A stretch of 64,000 nucleotides of DNA from Cyprinodon diabolis (Eukaryota > Chordata > Actinopteri > Cyprinodontiformes > Cyprinodontidae): contig CM060066.1 in the NCBI GenBank assembly GCA_030533445.1, forward strand, positions 1,894,249-1,958,248, read 5' to 3'. A model generated the notes under the pieces. It saw nothing but the letters and a program-made list of their open reading frames with translations, was not told the DNA's origin and did not search any database. This document shows, one piece after another, positions 54,001 through 61,519 of this stretch. The position numbers and the translations under genes were made by a program. How positions within the stretch are numbered: position 1 is the first letter of the stretch; each line of letters starts with the position of its first letter.

Positions 54001-55676
54001 CGTTTTACATCAATATTTTATATGTTTTGAAATGTGTAAATAAAGTGTTGTTAAAACTCAAAAGGTCAATTTGCTGCACATGTTCAGAAAGGTCCAAACA
54101 GACAGCAGCAAACCATTTGAAAACAAACCATGCAAAGAGCAGTGTTGCCAACTTAGCGCTTTAGTCGCTATATTTAGCCACTTTTCAGACCCCTCTAGCA
54201 CTTTGATTTCTAAAAAGCTCCTACCGCCAAATCTAGAGACTTTTTTCTGCTACTGGAGACTTTGGAGACAACATCTAAAAGCAGCGAACTCTGCTCTCCA
54301 GAGCAAGTAGATTGGTAACCCCGCCTCCTGCTCTCCTCTATCTTGTCTGCTGTCATGATTCATGCAGCTATTATTTCATCCAAATGAAAAATGGAGAACA
54401 GATAAGCAGATCATGGCTTGTCTACAGTGAAAAGAAGGACTGGGTTATTTACTTTGGCCTTTTTGGAAACACAGGAAGGAGCAATCAGCTAAGTGAGCTT
54501 AGTGCTTGGAAAAAATCTTTCATTCCTTTAGAGACAGCATGAAAAGTCAGCTGAGTACAAAACATAGAGAGGAAAACAAGAAGAAAAGGGACAAGAAGAG
54601 AGGGACACAACCTAGAACAGATCATGGATGTCTATTCTATTAACAGTTCTCTATCTGGAGAATGGGGCTGTTCTGTGTCTTCTCCATTCAGAGGGGCCCC
54701 CTGCCTGTCTTTGCCTAGGGCCCCACATTCTGACTTTTTCCCCTGGATTAAACTGAAATAATATTTAAAAATCAGTTACATTTTTTTCCGTAGAGACATC
54801 ATCCATTCATTGAATGAAAAAGCAATGCGATAATAACTATTTAATTCCTAATAGATGCTGGCTCTTTCAGTTTAAAAGCACAGCTACTTCCTGTAATCCT
54901 GTATTATAGAGTTAAATATGATCAACCTTTAAATCTAATAGAGAAAAATAATAAAAAGATTCAATTTAACAAACTTTATCATCTCAGCTGATTAGGGATT
55001 TTAATTCTGTTCAAATAAAGTTAGTGAAGCATAAATGTGTAGAGGCTACTCACCATCCTCTTCCTCATCTTCTGATGTTGTTGTCTCATCATCATCATAA
55101 TCTTCTTCATCATCATCCTCCTCCTCTAAAAATGGAAATTAAAAGGTTTACAGTATAGATCCGTTTAGTTTCCCTGTATCTCCAGTGTGGATTGTTAGAT
55201 TTCAGCTCATGGTGATAAAGCAGCTGCTATTTATTCTCCAGATGTTCTATAGAAATGAAGGGAGGATGTTTCCAGAACCTACCACGTGCTGCAGAGTTCC
55301 GACCACAGGTCTGCAGAGGAACTGCAGGCCTCTGCGGTGCAGGACGACCTAAAACTTCATGCATGGCTTCGAAGAACTTCCATGTTGTTTCTCCTTTCTC
55401 TGATCCGTTCTTCTTCTCCTCAACGATCCTCTTATACTCTAATCTGAGCTTCTTTATCTTCTCTCGGCACTGCTTCGGGTTTCGGTTGTAGCCCCTACAC
55501 TTCATCACCTCAGAAATTTGAAGGAAAACTTTATGATTATGTGTTAATCCGTTCAGCATCGCCTGGATCGTGTCATCCGCCCATATTTTAATCAGAACCT
55601 TGGTCTCTATGTCCCCCCAGGACGTACCGCGGTCGTTTGAAGAAATTTTGAAAAAGTCTCGTGCTGAGACCTCCAT
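34798..55676 (-). CDS. Two-domain Myb/SANT-like protein, isoform A (8 exons)
   Basis: Predicted nuclear DNA-binding protein, 405 aa, not recognised as a named gene. Exons 5' to 3': 55676-55283, 55125-55054, 46711-46616, 46502-46364, 43828-43720, 40040-39956, 37056-36862, 34925-34798; 1218 nt, all junctions GT/AG and in phase. Residues ~15-108 form a Myb/SANT-like (trihelix/MADF-type) domain: [12 protein letters not shown], three spaced Trp/aromatic positions, [26 protein letters not shown]. Residues 132-155 are almost all Asp/Glu. Residues ~156-262 form a second Myb-like segment ([47 protein letters not shown]). Then a linker, a CHCCF cluster (~322-326) and a Glu/Arg-rich coiled coil to the end. 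Such Myb/SANT modules are common in Harbinger-type transposons and in genes derived from them. An alternative pair of first exons lies at 51.3-51.9 kb. Confidence 0.85.
35066..35752. mobile_element. Inverted-repeat DNA element
   Basis: Left arm GGATTGCTGATTGCCC...CATATTGGTACTCCCC and right arm GGGAGTACCAATATGG...GATCAGCAATCC are imperfect complements of about 90 bases. A GTCTGCAGACTAACATTA-type short tandem lies at 35285-35325. Non-coding. Confidence 0.65.
35789..36700 (+). repeat. Dispersed repeat Y, copy 2
   Basis: Same orientation as 14832-15780 and nearly the same sequence throughout, lacking the (ACATTT)n expansion. Inserted after GTTGTGACT; the two copies are direct repeats about 21 kb apart. 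Confidence 0.7.
36862..37056 (-). CDS. Myb/SANT gene exon 7
   Basis: Ala/Pro-rich linker, [20 protein letters not shown], then [20 protein letters not shown], where the coiled coil begins. Acceptor TTCTAG, donor GTAGGA (weak at +4/+5). The Cys-His-Cys-Cys cluster could bind metal, but no standard finger fits. Confidence 0.82.
37515..39655 (+). pseudogene. Tc1-type transposase, dead
   Basis: Would cut and paste the surrounding element. Broken by the 1.17-kb hAT insertion, by in-frame stops after GAGKVGD (39307-39309) and after LCRTI, and by stops just after the insertion. The DD(34)E residues themselves are still visible. Confidence 0.88.
37699..38868. mobile_element. hAT element with 8-bp TSD inside the Tc1 transposase
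   Basis: Perfect 13-bp inverted ends TAGGGGTGTAAAT. Flanks GAGGCTGC (37691-37698) and GAGGCCGC (38869-38876) match 7 of 8. 1170 bp. The sub-terminal regions are rich in ATCGATTC/GAATCGAT. An internal stretch (about 38300-38560, ATGGCGGGTGGCAAACAAC onward) looks like a further, older insertion of unknown class. No transposase frame. Confidence 0.9.
39956..40040 (-). CDS. Myb/SANT gene exon 6
   Basis: 85 bases: [28 protein letters not shown]. Acceptor CTTCAG, donor GTGGTA. Acidic linker. Confidence 0.8.
40041..41593. other. Intron 5 of the Myb/SANT gene, right part
   Basis: Contains a THAP-like fragment (40503-40700) and GC-rich DNA around 40800-41110. A short piece at 40262-40320 recurs at 26525-26590. 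No host exon. Confidence 0.4.
40503..40700 (-). pseudogene. THAP-domain-like fragment
   Basis: On the minus strand: [29 protein letters not shown]. The Met-Pro start, Cys-x4-Cys and following Asn and Phe-x-Pro resemble the beginning of a THAP zinc finger (C2CH), found in P-element-, Kolobok- and ISL2EU-type transposases. The second half of the finger is not present. Weak call. Confidence 0.4.
41594..42455 (+). mobile_element. TIR element carrying a coding exon remnant
   Basis: Ends TTAAAGTCGTAGGGAAGCGG and, inverted, TTAAACTCGTAGGGAAATC. The left end includes CGGCTGTTCCAACCGTTGC. The interior holds the open frame at 41878-42231. A second element with the same right half (45872-46166) lies 4 kb away. 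Confidence 0.65.
41878..42231 (+). CDS. Transposon-borne acidic ORF with xYxFEP motif
   Basis: 117 codons from a true ATG: acidic N-terminus ([17 protein letters not shown]), then [17 protein letters not shown]. The Pro-Tyr-x-Phe-Glu-Pro motif recalls transposon-associated proteins that carry a P2X7-C-terminus-like domain in fish. A potential donor GTAAAC after DTDVHP suggests this is only the first exon, the rest having been deleted; the frame after that is probably meaningless. Function unknown. Confidence 0.45.
   Translation: MDSGNMQEEESLVSEVVDESPPSSIFYLEEESGEKDVVEEDARAAEAWFGVEGFQPYMFEPLPRNAASSVSSTPAEDTDVHPRKHWDATQWERKGFWFQPLRILAATSESRCYDRKH
42803..43345 (+). mobile_element. L2-like LINE, 5'-truncated copy
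   Basis: The open frame from about 42803 to 43232 ([20 protein letters not shown] to [10 protein letters not shown]) is nearly identical to the C-terminal 140 residues of the LINE at 8823-9737, followed by ~110 bases of its 3' UTR. Truncated at both ends. Confidence 0.8.
43720..43828 (-). CDS. Myb/SANT gene exon 5
   Basis: 109 bases: [20 protein letters not shown] then [16 protein letters not shown]. End of the second Myb-like segment. Acceptor TAACAG, donor GTAAGA. Confidence 0.85.
43931..44060 (+). repeat. Dispersed repeat X, partial
   Basis: CTCTGGACTTTGTTTCCAAG to TATAGAGTGGACCAAAAAC, matching the middle of repeat X. Confidence 0.6.
44479..46166. mobile_element. TIR element filled with minisatellite 2
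   Basis: The left end TTTAAACTGTAGTAGTAGGG and right end (inverted) TTTAAAGTCGTAGGGA correspond to the ends of 41594-42455; the right 290 bases are a close copy of 42170-42455. Between them lie minisatellite 2 and a piece of the Harbinger-like element (45569-45850, inverted). Confidence 0.6.
44500..45568. repeat. Minisatellite 2, 30-bp unit, opposite orientation
   Basis: About 35 units of CCGTCTGCAGCGGCCGGGGC TAACGTTGGC and variants. From 45010 most units carry the perfect palindrome GGGCTAACGTTAGCCC and GGGGCCCGGGGC. The first four units and one near 45508 replace the palindrome with CTGTTCCAACCGTT, taken from the end of the surrounding TIR element. The right edge joins ACGGCTATGCAGA-type DNA as in locus 1. 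Confidence 0.93.
46364..46502 (-). CDS. Myb/SANT gene exon 4 (second Myb-like segment)
   Basis: 139 bases: [45 protein letters not shown]. The Cys-Arg-Glu-Arg helix and Trp fit the helix 2-3 region of transposon-type Myb domains. Acceptor TGTCAG, donor GTTGGT. Confidence 0.86.
46616..46711 (-). CDS. Myb/SANT gene exon 3
   Basis: 96 bases: [32 protein letters not shown]. First helix of the second Myb-like segment. Acceptor CATAG, donor GTGTGT. Its 5' phase accepts exon 2 of either cassette. Confidence 0.85.
46985..47146. mobile_element. Short foldback MITE
   Basis: Left arm TACCTCCACCGGTGTGTATC...AGTCATGTAC and right arm GTAGATGACTAAAGGG...CAGTGTGTATC-complement are inverted over about 38 bases; total about 160 bp. 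Confidence 0.65.
47229..47528 (+). mobile_element. SINE-like repeat with tRNA-like head remnant
   Basis: GCACGGTGGAGCAGTGGGTA resembles an A-box-bearing head, followed by GCATGTTCTCC, GGGTTCTCTCTGGGTACTC and CCCACAGTCCAAAAACATGA, the core of a very common fish repeat. The B-box region is deleted (joins CTTCATGGAGTCTGC). Confidence 0.6.
47555..48258 (-). mobile_element. hAT-derived repeat, copy 3
   Basis: Best-preserved end: CAGGGGCGGATTTAGG at 47555. Carries the shared 76-codon frame at 47762-47992 (minus). Ends abruptly at about 48258, where an L2 3' tail begins. Confidence 0.72.
48262..48445 (+). mobile_element. L2-like LINE 3' tail
   Basis: AAGGCATGCTTAGTGTGAGG through GAATTGGAGCTATAG and the GAATAGAATTGAA tail, directly abutting hAT repeat copy 3. 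Confidence 0.72.
48842..50243. mobile_element. hAT element of the CAGTGATGGGC type
   Basis: Ends CAGTGATGGGCAGTAGC and, inverted, CAGTGTTGGGCAAGCTGC. Flanks ACAATATC (48834-48841) and GCAATATA (50244-50251) agree in 6 of 8. Sub-terminal GTAGCTT/AAGCTAC repeats. Contains a piece of the TGGAGGACC-type MITE at 49549-49710. 1402 bp, no intact transposase. Confidence 0.75.
50252..51074. other. Intron 2 DNA before cassette B
   Basis: Includes a (TA)n run at 51000-51034. A minus-strand open stretch (50766-50503) and its plus counterpart have no recognisable domain or splice context. No gene called. Confidence 0.4.
51320..51424 (-). CDS. Cassette B exon 2 (acidic)
   Basis: 105 bases, [35 protein letters not shown]. 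Same splice phases as cassette A exon 2, with 33 extra bases (11 codons), most at the 3' end. Donor GTGAGT, acceptor TTTTAG. Confidence 0.8.
51582..51945 (-). CDS. Cassette B exon 1, alternative Myb/SANT domain
   Basis: Alternative first coding exon. ATG at 51945, [32 protein letters not shown], then [20 protein letters not shown] and [16 protein letters not shown], ending at donor GTAGGT. Joining to 51424-51320 and then to exons 3-8 gives a 406-aa protein without stops. The frame is also open upstream to 52035, so a 5' extension is possible. No GC-rich promoter like that of cassette A is seen upstream; a LINE fragment begins near 52083. It differs from cassette A at about 29 of the 96 domain residues. 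Confidence 0.78.
52083..54060 (+). mobile_element. L1/Tx1-like LINE C-terminus split by a hAT element
   Basis: 52167 onward: [20 protein letters not shown] then [20 protein letters not shown], the zf-RVT region after the reverse transcriptase. Interrupted after CTTTTAAATGTTTTAATGAC. Beyond the hAT element the frame resumes as [20 protein letters not shown], ending near 53990, with a poly(A)-like AATAAAG at 54039. Removing the hAT element plus one TSD copy restores one continuous frame ([16 protein letters not shown]). Confidence 0.78.
52487..53761. mobile_element. hAT element with 8-bp TSD inside the LINE
   Basis: Ends CAGTGATGGGACTAAC and, inverted, CAGTGTTGGGCACGTTAC. Target duplication TTAATGAC (52479-52486) / TTAATGAG (53762-53769), 7 of 8. 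Sub-terminal AGTAACTAGTAACT repeats. Internal (GGAT)n at 53180-53226 and (GATA)n at 53336-53360. Non-autonomous. Confidence 0.9.
54063..54735 (+). mobile_element. hAT-derived repeat, copy 4
   Basis: From TTTGCTGCACATGTTCAG to TTTGCCTAGGGCCCC. Shared 76-codon frame at 54312-54542 (plus). Lies between the LINE end and cassette A. Confidence 0.72.
55054..55125 (-). CDS. Cassette A exon 2 (acidic)
   Basis: 72 bases: [24 protein letters not shown]. Donor GTGAGT, acceptor TTTTAG. Supplies an acidic, possibly activating or histone-interacting stretch between the two Myb-like parts (inference). Confidence 0.83.
55283..55676 (-). CDS. Cassette A exon 1, Myb/SANT domain
   Basis: ATG at 55676 in context AAAAATGGA. 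Encodes [20 protein letters not shown] then the SANT-like domain and a Pro-rich end ([20 protein letters not shown]) up to donor GTAGGT. Lies directly downstream of a CpG-type promoter, so this is probably the main first exon. Confidence 0.86.
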
Positions 55677-55839
55677 TTTTGTTTACTCTCCTTCTTCCCG
55701 CTTGTGTTTTTCCTCTTCTTCTTCTTCTTGTTTTGTGGCGCTTGGCGACTGATGCGCTTTAGCGCCATCTACCGGAGGCTGGCTGTAAGGAGATGACGCG
55801 GTCTGCGCACGCGCTGTTTGTTATCAGAGAACTTAGCCA

Positions 55840-55910
55840 CAGTGGACCCGCCCCCTGTCACTGCCCGATCCGTCCCGGAAGCAAATCCGTTGTGCGCATG
55901 CGCGAACAGA
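55840..55910 (-). promoter_or_regulatory. CpG-type promoter of the Myb/SANT gene
   Basis: Contains the NRF1 palindrome TGCGCATGCGC (55893-55903), an ETS site CCCGGAAG (55874-55881) and a GC box (CCGCCCCC, about 55848). TATA-less. Around 160-230 bases upstream of the cassette A ATG, as expected for a broadly expressed gene. Confidence 0.6.
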
Positions 55911-56149
55911 ACAAAAAAATTCCAGGTCGCGAAAAACTTGGTAATAACGGTACTGAAAATACTTATTTATATACTTAAAACATTAAACTACGCAGGAGGA
56001 TCAGAGACACTGAAAAAAAAAGTGATTTAAAAAATTTATTTCAGCAAAATATCAGAAATAATATCTCGCAGTTCTGACTTTAATCTCAGAATTCTGAAGA
56101 AATACTGACAGCTAACAAACATTTAAGCATCAAGTCGTAGCCATGTCTG

Positions 56150-56450
56150 TTTTAGGCTACGTTCACACCGCAGCCTGAAGTGACCCAAATCCGATTTTTT
56201 TGGCCCATATGCGACCTGGATCCGATCTTTTCATAACAGTCTGAACAACACAGACCCGATTTTTTCCAATGCGATCCAGACCACTTGGCCCTGTGGTCCT
56301 GAATCCGACACGAATCTGATCTTTTTAAATGCGACCTGTGTGTGAACGGCCAGGTCGCTTTCATCCGACCTGAACGCCATTAATACCCGACATAGATCAC
56401 TATTCTGGCTCTTGCTATGAAGAAGCAGCAAGATAAACAACAACCATGGC
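56150..56450. mobile_element. DNA element end (GGCTACGTTCACACCG)
   Basis: GGCTACGTTCACACCGCAGC at 56153 followed by repeated CCGATTTTTT/GCGACCTGG motifs in both orientations, typical of a widespread fish MITE. Right end not found. Confidence 0.5.
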
Positions 56451-56764
56451 GGACGATGATGCGGAGAGCAGTATTTATATTTAACCATCTTGAAAAAATT
56501 GTTTTTTATGGTTGGGAAAGATCGCTAGATGTGCTCCGGCACTACCATCAATGTTTACTTCCGTAAACGCGAAACACGCTGGCCTGTGATGTCATTGCGT
56601 CCTCTACTGCACATGCTAATCTAACTAATTACTCTTACTGTGACTATAACGACTAAATATTGTAACGACGGATGGGTAACTACAAATTTTAGCATAATTT
56701 TTTATATATTCCCCAAAAGTAAGGCTGTTTAATTAAATGATTGGATGTTATTTATTGGTACTAG

Positions 56765-56829
56765 ACACAGAGTAGCCCCAGGAACTTGGGGCCCTAGGTA
56801 ACTGCCTAATATTGCCTAATGGTGAAACC
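56765..56829. mobile_element. Terminal fragment of the hAT-derived repeat
   Basis: GTAGCCCCAGGAACTTGGGG through TATTGCCTAATGGTGAAAC. Directly abuts the foldback element at 56830. Confidence 0.55.
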
Positions 56830-57670
56830 TACGGTGGCTGAGAAGTGCAAAACCCATTTACAATTCAAAAACAAAATAACATTTGAAGAAACAAAAATAT
56901 ATTTTATGAAACAAATGTATTTTTGAAAAAAAAGTTTAAATTTTTAAAAACAAATTTACATTTTAGGAAACAAATTTACATTTTAAATAAGTTAGATTTT
57001 AGGTGAGAGAAAGTTTCATTTTAGAGAGAAAAAAAATACATTATAGGGAAACAAATTTACATCTAAAAAAAAAATTGACCGTTCGGAAACACTTGTACAA
57101 GTGCAAAGACAAAACTGCAAGCGGCAAAACACAGTTACATAGCCAAAAACAAATTAACAAAAGACGGCTACACGGATAGGGAATGTCCCAGAGGCTGGAT
57201 GTGACATCACGATTACCCTGACTTGTAGTACAAACAGCTCAATCTGTAGTCCTCCTGCCTCACGTGAAATGTCAGCGGCGATTTTATTATTGTGGAGCAA
57301 ATTTCAGCCAATTTACACCATTTTGTTCTTCGTGCGGACGGTGTCTGGAACTTTTACGGGACACGGACCAGGTGGCAGGATGTAAATTTGTTTCCCTATA
57401 ATGTATTTTTTTTTTTCTCTAAAATGAAACTTTCTTTCACCTAAAATCTAACTTATTAAATGTGAATTTGTTTCCTAAAATGTAAATTTGTTTCCTAAAA
57501 TGTAAATTTGTTTGCTAAAATGTAAATTTGTTTTTAAAAATTTTAACTTTTTTTTCAAAAATACATTGGTTTCATAAAATATAATTTTGTTTCTTCAAAT
57601 GTTAATTTGTTTTTTATTTGTTAATGTGTTTTTGAATTGTAAATGTGTTTTGCACTTCTCAGCCACCGTA
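56830..57670. mobile_element. Foldback element with ~250-bp inverted arms
   Basis: Left arm begins TACGGTGGCTGAGAAGTGC and the right arm ends with its complement at 57670. The arms stay complementary, with indels, for about 250 bases of AAATTTACATTTTA-type repeats. The central ~270 bases (57090-57370) are more GC-rich and unique. Non-coding. Confidence 0.85.
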
Positions 57671-60572
57671 GAATCCCCTGCTGGAACTGAGTGTGATAAG
57701 AGTTATCTGCTTCCCCTGCACACAATCTGCTTTGTGCAAGTACAACTCATCACCATGGTAATGCGCATGGAAGAATAGGAAGCAGGCGGACTCCAGCTGC
57801 CTGCAAACCAGCAGCTGCCAAAGTCTCCGCTCAGATGTCCACGGACTGTTAATTAGTCGGGACACACAGTCCTCGCCCCCCCTGGGATCAAAGAACATTT
57901 CCTGTAGGTGCTTCAGAGAAGAGTGTTTGTGTTCAACGGGAAGATATATTCTTAAAGCATCTGCCTGGCAACTGGACAATGTTACCTGAAAAAAGCTCCT
58001 CCTCTTGGTTTAAAAGAAAAACAAATTCTGCTCCTGGTTTACAAAGATAAAAGTTCAAACCTCTACTGCTCTTTTCGGTTAGACTTTCTTGCCTCAGGAT
58101 TATAGCGGCTGGAACGTCTGATATCTGTCCTGTCTCAATAAAAATATGTGAGGTGGAGACAGCGCTAGGAAACCCAGAGTGTTCAGCATCTCAGGCTAAA
58201 GCTCATCCACACAGGTGTCAGGGTGCATGGAGGTTTGTAGACCATCCAACAGCAGAACTAACTAATTAATTAATTAGACTTAGACTCTTTATTTATCCCT
58301 CGGGATTACTCCTTCAGGGAATTTTACATCTGGTGATTATGAGGTTTGTCCATCTAAGTCTCAGCTCTATACTGATTTATGTGCAACTAAACGCTGTACT
58401 CACCATGTTTCTGCACCATGACTAGATTTCTATTTTCAAACAAACTGAATTTTTTTGCAAAATGTTTTTTATTGAACTCAAAGTGTTAATCAGGCTTTTA
58501 GTTCGCTAGACTGACTGAATGATCTGGGTGTGGGGTGGGGGGCCGGGCCCGAAGCAGGAACTAGATGGGTTAGTGTGGCGGTGACACCGCTCCCCTCCCT
58601 CCATCCAGATTTTAGGTTAACCTACTGGGTCATCCAGTAATCCCGGGACCGGCCACCGGCGCTGCCGGGTCCTGGGATTATTGGATGTGAGTGTTATGTG
58701 TGATCGTGCGTCCGCATTTTTTTTTTTTTTTTCTCCTCTCCACAGAGACTGTGTGTTGTGAGTTGGGGCACCAGGGTGGGAAGGCACCATTGAGACTGTC
58801 TATTTGTTTTTTTGTTGTTGTTTTTGTCAGGTTGGGATCTGAACTGCAAGTCTCCACTAAGTGCGTAGCCCATTTTCCCCGTCCTGCTCTCCATTTGCTG
58901 GCTGGTGCCTGGGCTCGCCGGTGCACTGGCGGTAGCAGGTACTGGCTTGTCCTGGCTGCTGCTCTGCGGGGCCTGGGCCCCCGAGGCCCGGCCGGGGCCC
59001 CTGCCGGGGGGTGGGGTGTCGCTGGGGCGTCCGGTCCCTGGGGCCCATGGCCAAATCCACTTCAGGTTGGCTGGCTGCTGGTGGAGCCGCTCGCCTCGGT
59101 GCTCTAGAGGGGCACCTCTTCAGCTCTACACAACCACTATTGAGCATTTTCTCTGCTCAATATATTCTGATCTTCAGCTCCCACAGTAAACATGTCAGAT
59201 TAAATAATTCTACTTATACTTCAGCAATAGTATCAAGGTGTTACTTTATTCTGTCTCTTATACTATATCAGTTGGTTGTTCTGTTCTTTTTCCTTCTCTT
59301 TGCAGGTGATGAAGCAGACTGAAGATGTTTTATCATTATCTCCCTTTTATCTCCTCTTTCTTTCATCTTTTCTCCTTTTTTCTGTTTTTCCTTTTCTGTT
59401 CTACTTACATTGCAGTGTCCATATAATCTGTAAAACTCCCTGTATGATTTATAATAAAGCAATTTATATGCATAAATCAAGCGGAACACCATGGCGATAG
59501 CCGTACTGCTCCATTTGGGAAAGTAAAATCTGTTGGGCTCTTTTTGGCATCAAGATAATTACTCTTATCGCCACATTGCCAGACAGGACACTGTTAAAAA
59601 AAATCTGCCCGGATTTAATAAATATATAAAATAACAAACATCTCTCTCTCACTAGTCCATCTTGACCATTTTAAAAGTTCCTTTGATCTGCTGAGAACAT
59701 TTTATTATTTTTAAGCAGTAATACAGTTCCTACAGCGGTGACTCATATGTTGCCTGCTGGTGTTCTGAGTAACAAGCCAGAGTAAGTAGAAGCGATAGCA
59801 GCTGGCTTCTGTCATTGGCACCAGCTGGGAGGGGCTAATAGTTCATTACAATGAACTATTAGCCCCTCATAACCTGCTAAAAGCACTTTTTGAAAAAAAA
59901 AAGAAAAAAAACGATTTTCCTGTGTGTGTAATGCTTACTGGAGCACAACAAGCAAAAATCTGGGAGAAACTTATGCAAACATTACCAGGACCTCCAACTC
60001 TGAGTTCTGTACAAGGGGGGAAACTATAAACTGGATCTCTGTGAGATGAAAATCCAATCATCAGCTTTAAAACAGAGCAAGAACTGCAGAAAAATGCATG
60101 ACTTTTGAGATCCTGGTTTCCATGGTAGCAGGTTGCATGGTGGGTCCTCCTCATTCATTATCCTCTCTCTGCATTCTTGTAAACTCAAACACATTTTATA
60201 CTCCCGTGCATAACAATCAGCTGCTGCACATGCAGCTCATACATACTGTAAGGTGTGCTGATGACTCACAGCTGCTAGCTGACAGTCTCACCTGTTCTCT
60301 GGAGCCTCTGCAGTAAAGCACGAAGGCTCCGACAGGAGTCTGACGCCACAAACGCTCATCTGGTCGTTCTGGTTAACTAACGCCTAATTAGTCCTCTCTA
60401 AATCTATTAAGAGTAATTTATTTTAAAGTAGTGTGAGATCGGCTTAGAGGCAAACAACAAACATTGTTGCTATTTTAAATTATATAAATGATATCATCCA
60501 TAAAGCTTTGCATTCTGAGGCAAAAACTGCTCAACATTAGCTTTTTTTGCAGTTTATTAATTTTTAAATTAA
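57671..60572. other. Intergenic, unclassified
   Basis: Contains a near-palindromic stem at 58630-58682 (CCAGTAATCCCGGGACC against GGTCCTGGGATTATTGG), poly-T runs at 58718-58732, a GC-rich block 58890-59110 and a (T/C)-rich block 59285-59410. An AATAAAG lies at 59452-59458. It could be the remains of one long repeat, but I do not recognise it. No exon called. Confidence 0.35.
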
Positions 60573-61494
60573 TTCAGTTTATTTCTATAGCTCCAATTCA
60601 CATCATGTCATCTCAGGTCACTTTCCAGTTTAACCAGATCATCCAGTCAGATTGATTCAAAGTTTTCTATCTAAGGAAAACCAGCTGATTGCATCGACTC
60701 ATTGACTCTTCAGCAATCCCTCACACTAAGCATGCTTGTAGCGACAGTGGAGAGGAAAAACTCCCTTTGAACAGGAAGAAACCTCCAGCAGAACCAGGCT
60801 CAGTGTGAGCGGCCATCTGCTGAGGCCCACTGGGGTTCAAGGAGACAGAAGCAGACATAGAAAAAGAAGCATAGATACAAAAGGCAACTGTCAACCAGCT
60901 CCACAGGCGGCCCCGTCCAGGAAACACACAGCCAGGCAGACGAGCTCCGAGCCAGCTCCCATGTCAGAGGATGAAGAGAGCACATCCAGTTAGTCACAGT
61001 CAGAGAAACAGGACTACACTGGAAAACAGGCCAAGCTCCAACATCTAGAAACAAAGGTGTTGATGGCAGCAGCACAGCTGATATTTCTCTCCAGGATGGA
61101 GTCACAGCCAAACAGGAACAGACCAGATGAAGCTACTATGAGAAAAAGCAGAGAGAGCAGAACGTTAGAGATTGAACTAACAGATTCTGCAGAGTGGGAG
61201 AATAGAGATAGAATGAAGCAGAATGATGAAAAAGGGGTCCCTATGTCCTCCAGCAGTCTAAGCCTATAGCAGCAGAACTATAGAGATAGATCAGGATAAC
61301 CTGAGCCACTCTAACTAGAAGCTTTATCAAAAAGGAAAGTTTTAAGCCTAGCCTTAAAAGTAGACAGGGTGTCTGCCTCACGGACTAAAACTGGTAGTTG
61401 GTTCCACAGGAGAGGAGCCTGATAACTAAAAGATCTGCCTCCCATTCTACTTTTAGAAATTCTAGGAACCACTAGTAAACCTGCAGATTGAGAG
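60573..61494 (-). mobile_element. L2-like LINE 3' end including full 3' UTR
   Basis: On the minus strand: [20 protein letters not shown] ... [10 protein letters not shown] (61493-61311), then the 3' UTR down to the CTATAGAAATAAACTGAAT tail at about 60573. It shows the uninterrupted site for the LTR-like insertion in the 8-kb copy. Cut at its 5' side by a (CA)n tract. Confidence 0.8.
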
Positions 61495-61519
61495 CACACA
61501 CACACACACACACACACAG
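61495..61519. repeat. (CA)n microsatellite at the LINE breakpoint
   Basis: About twelve CA units exactly where the LINE ORF stops matching its relatives. Confidence 0.9.

Larger units (their letters stand above)
54818..55676. repeat. Tandem duplication, distal copy (cassette A)
   Basis: See the partner at 51075-51945. The duplicated unit covers both first exons, intron 1 and about 240 bases of intron 2; similarity fades around the start codons. Confidence 0.9.

Noticed and set aside
57659..57979. Possible exon with 106 open codons
   Set aside because: No domain, no matching splice partners, and it starts at a foldback edge.
58691..59189. GC-rich plus frames of 94-138 codons
   Set aside because: Composition-driven; frames overlap on both strands and show no family motif.
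59850..59875. Inverted AGCCCCTC/GAGGGGCT hairpin (TAGTTCATTACAATGAACTA) as a terminator
   Set aside because: Polymerase II genes do not use such hairpins; more likely a tiny insertion footprint.
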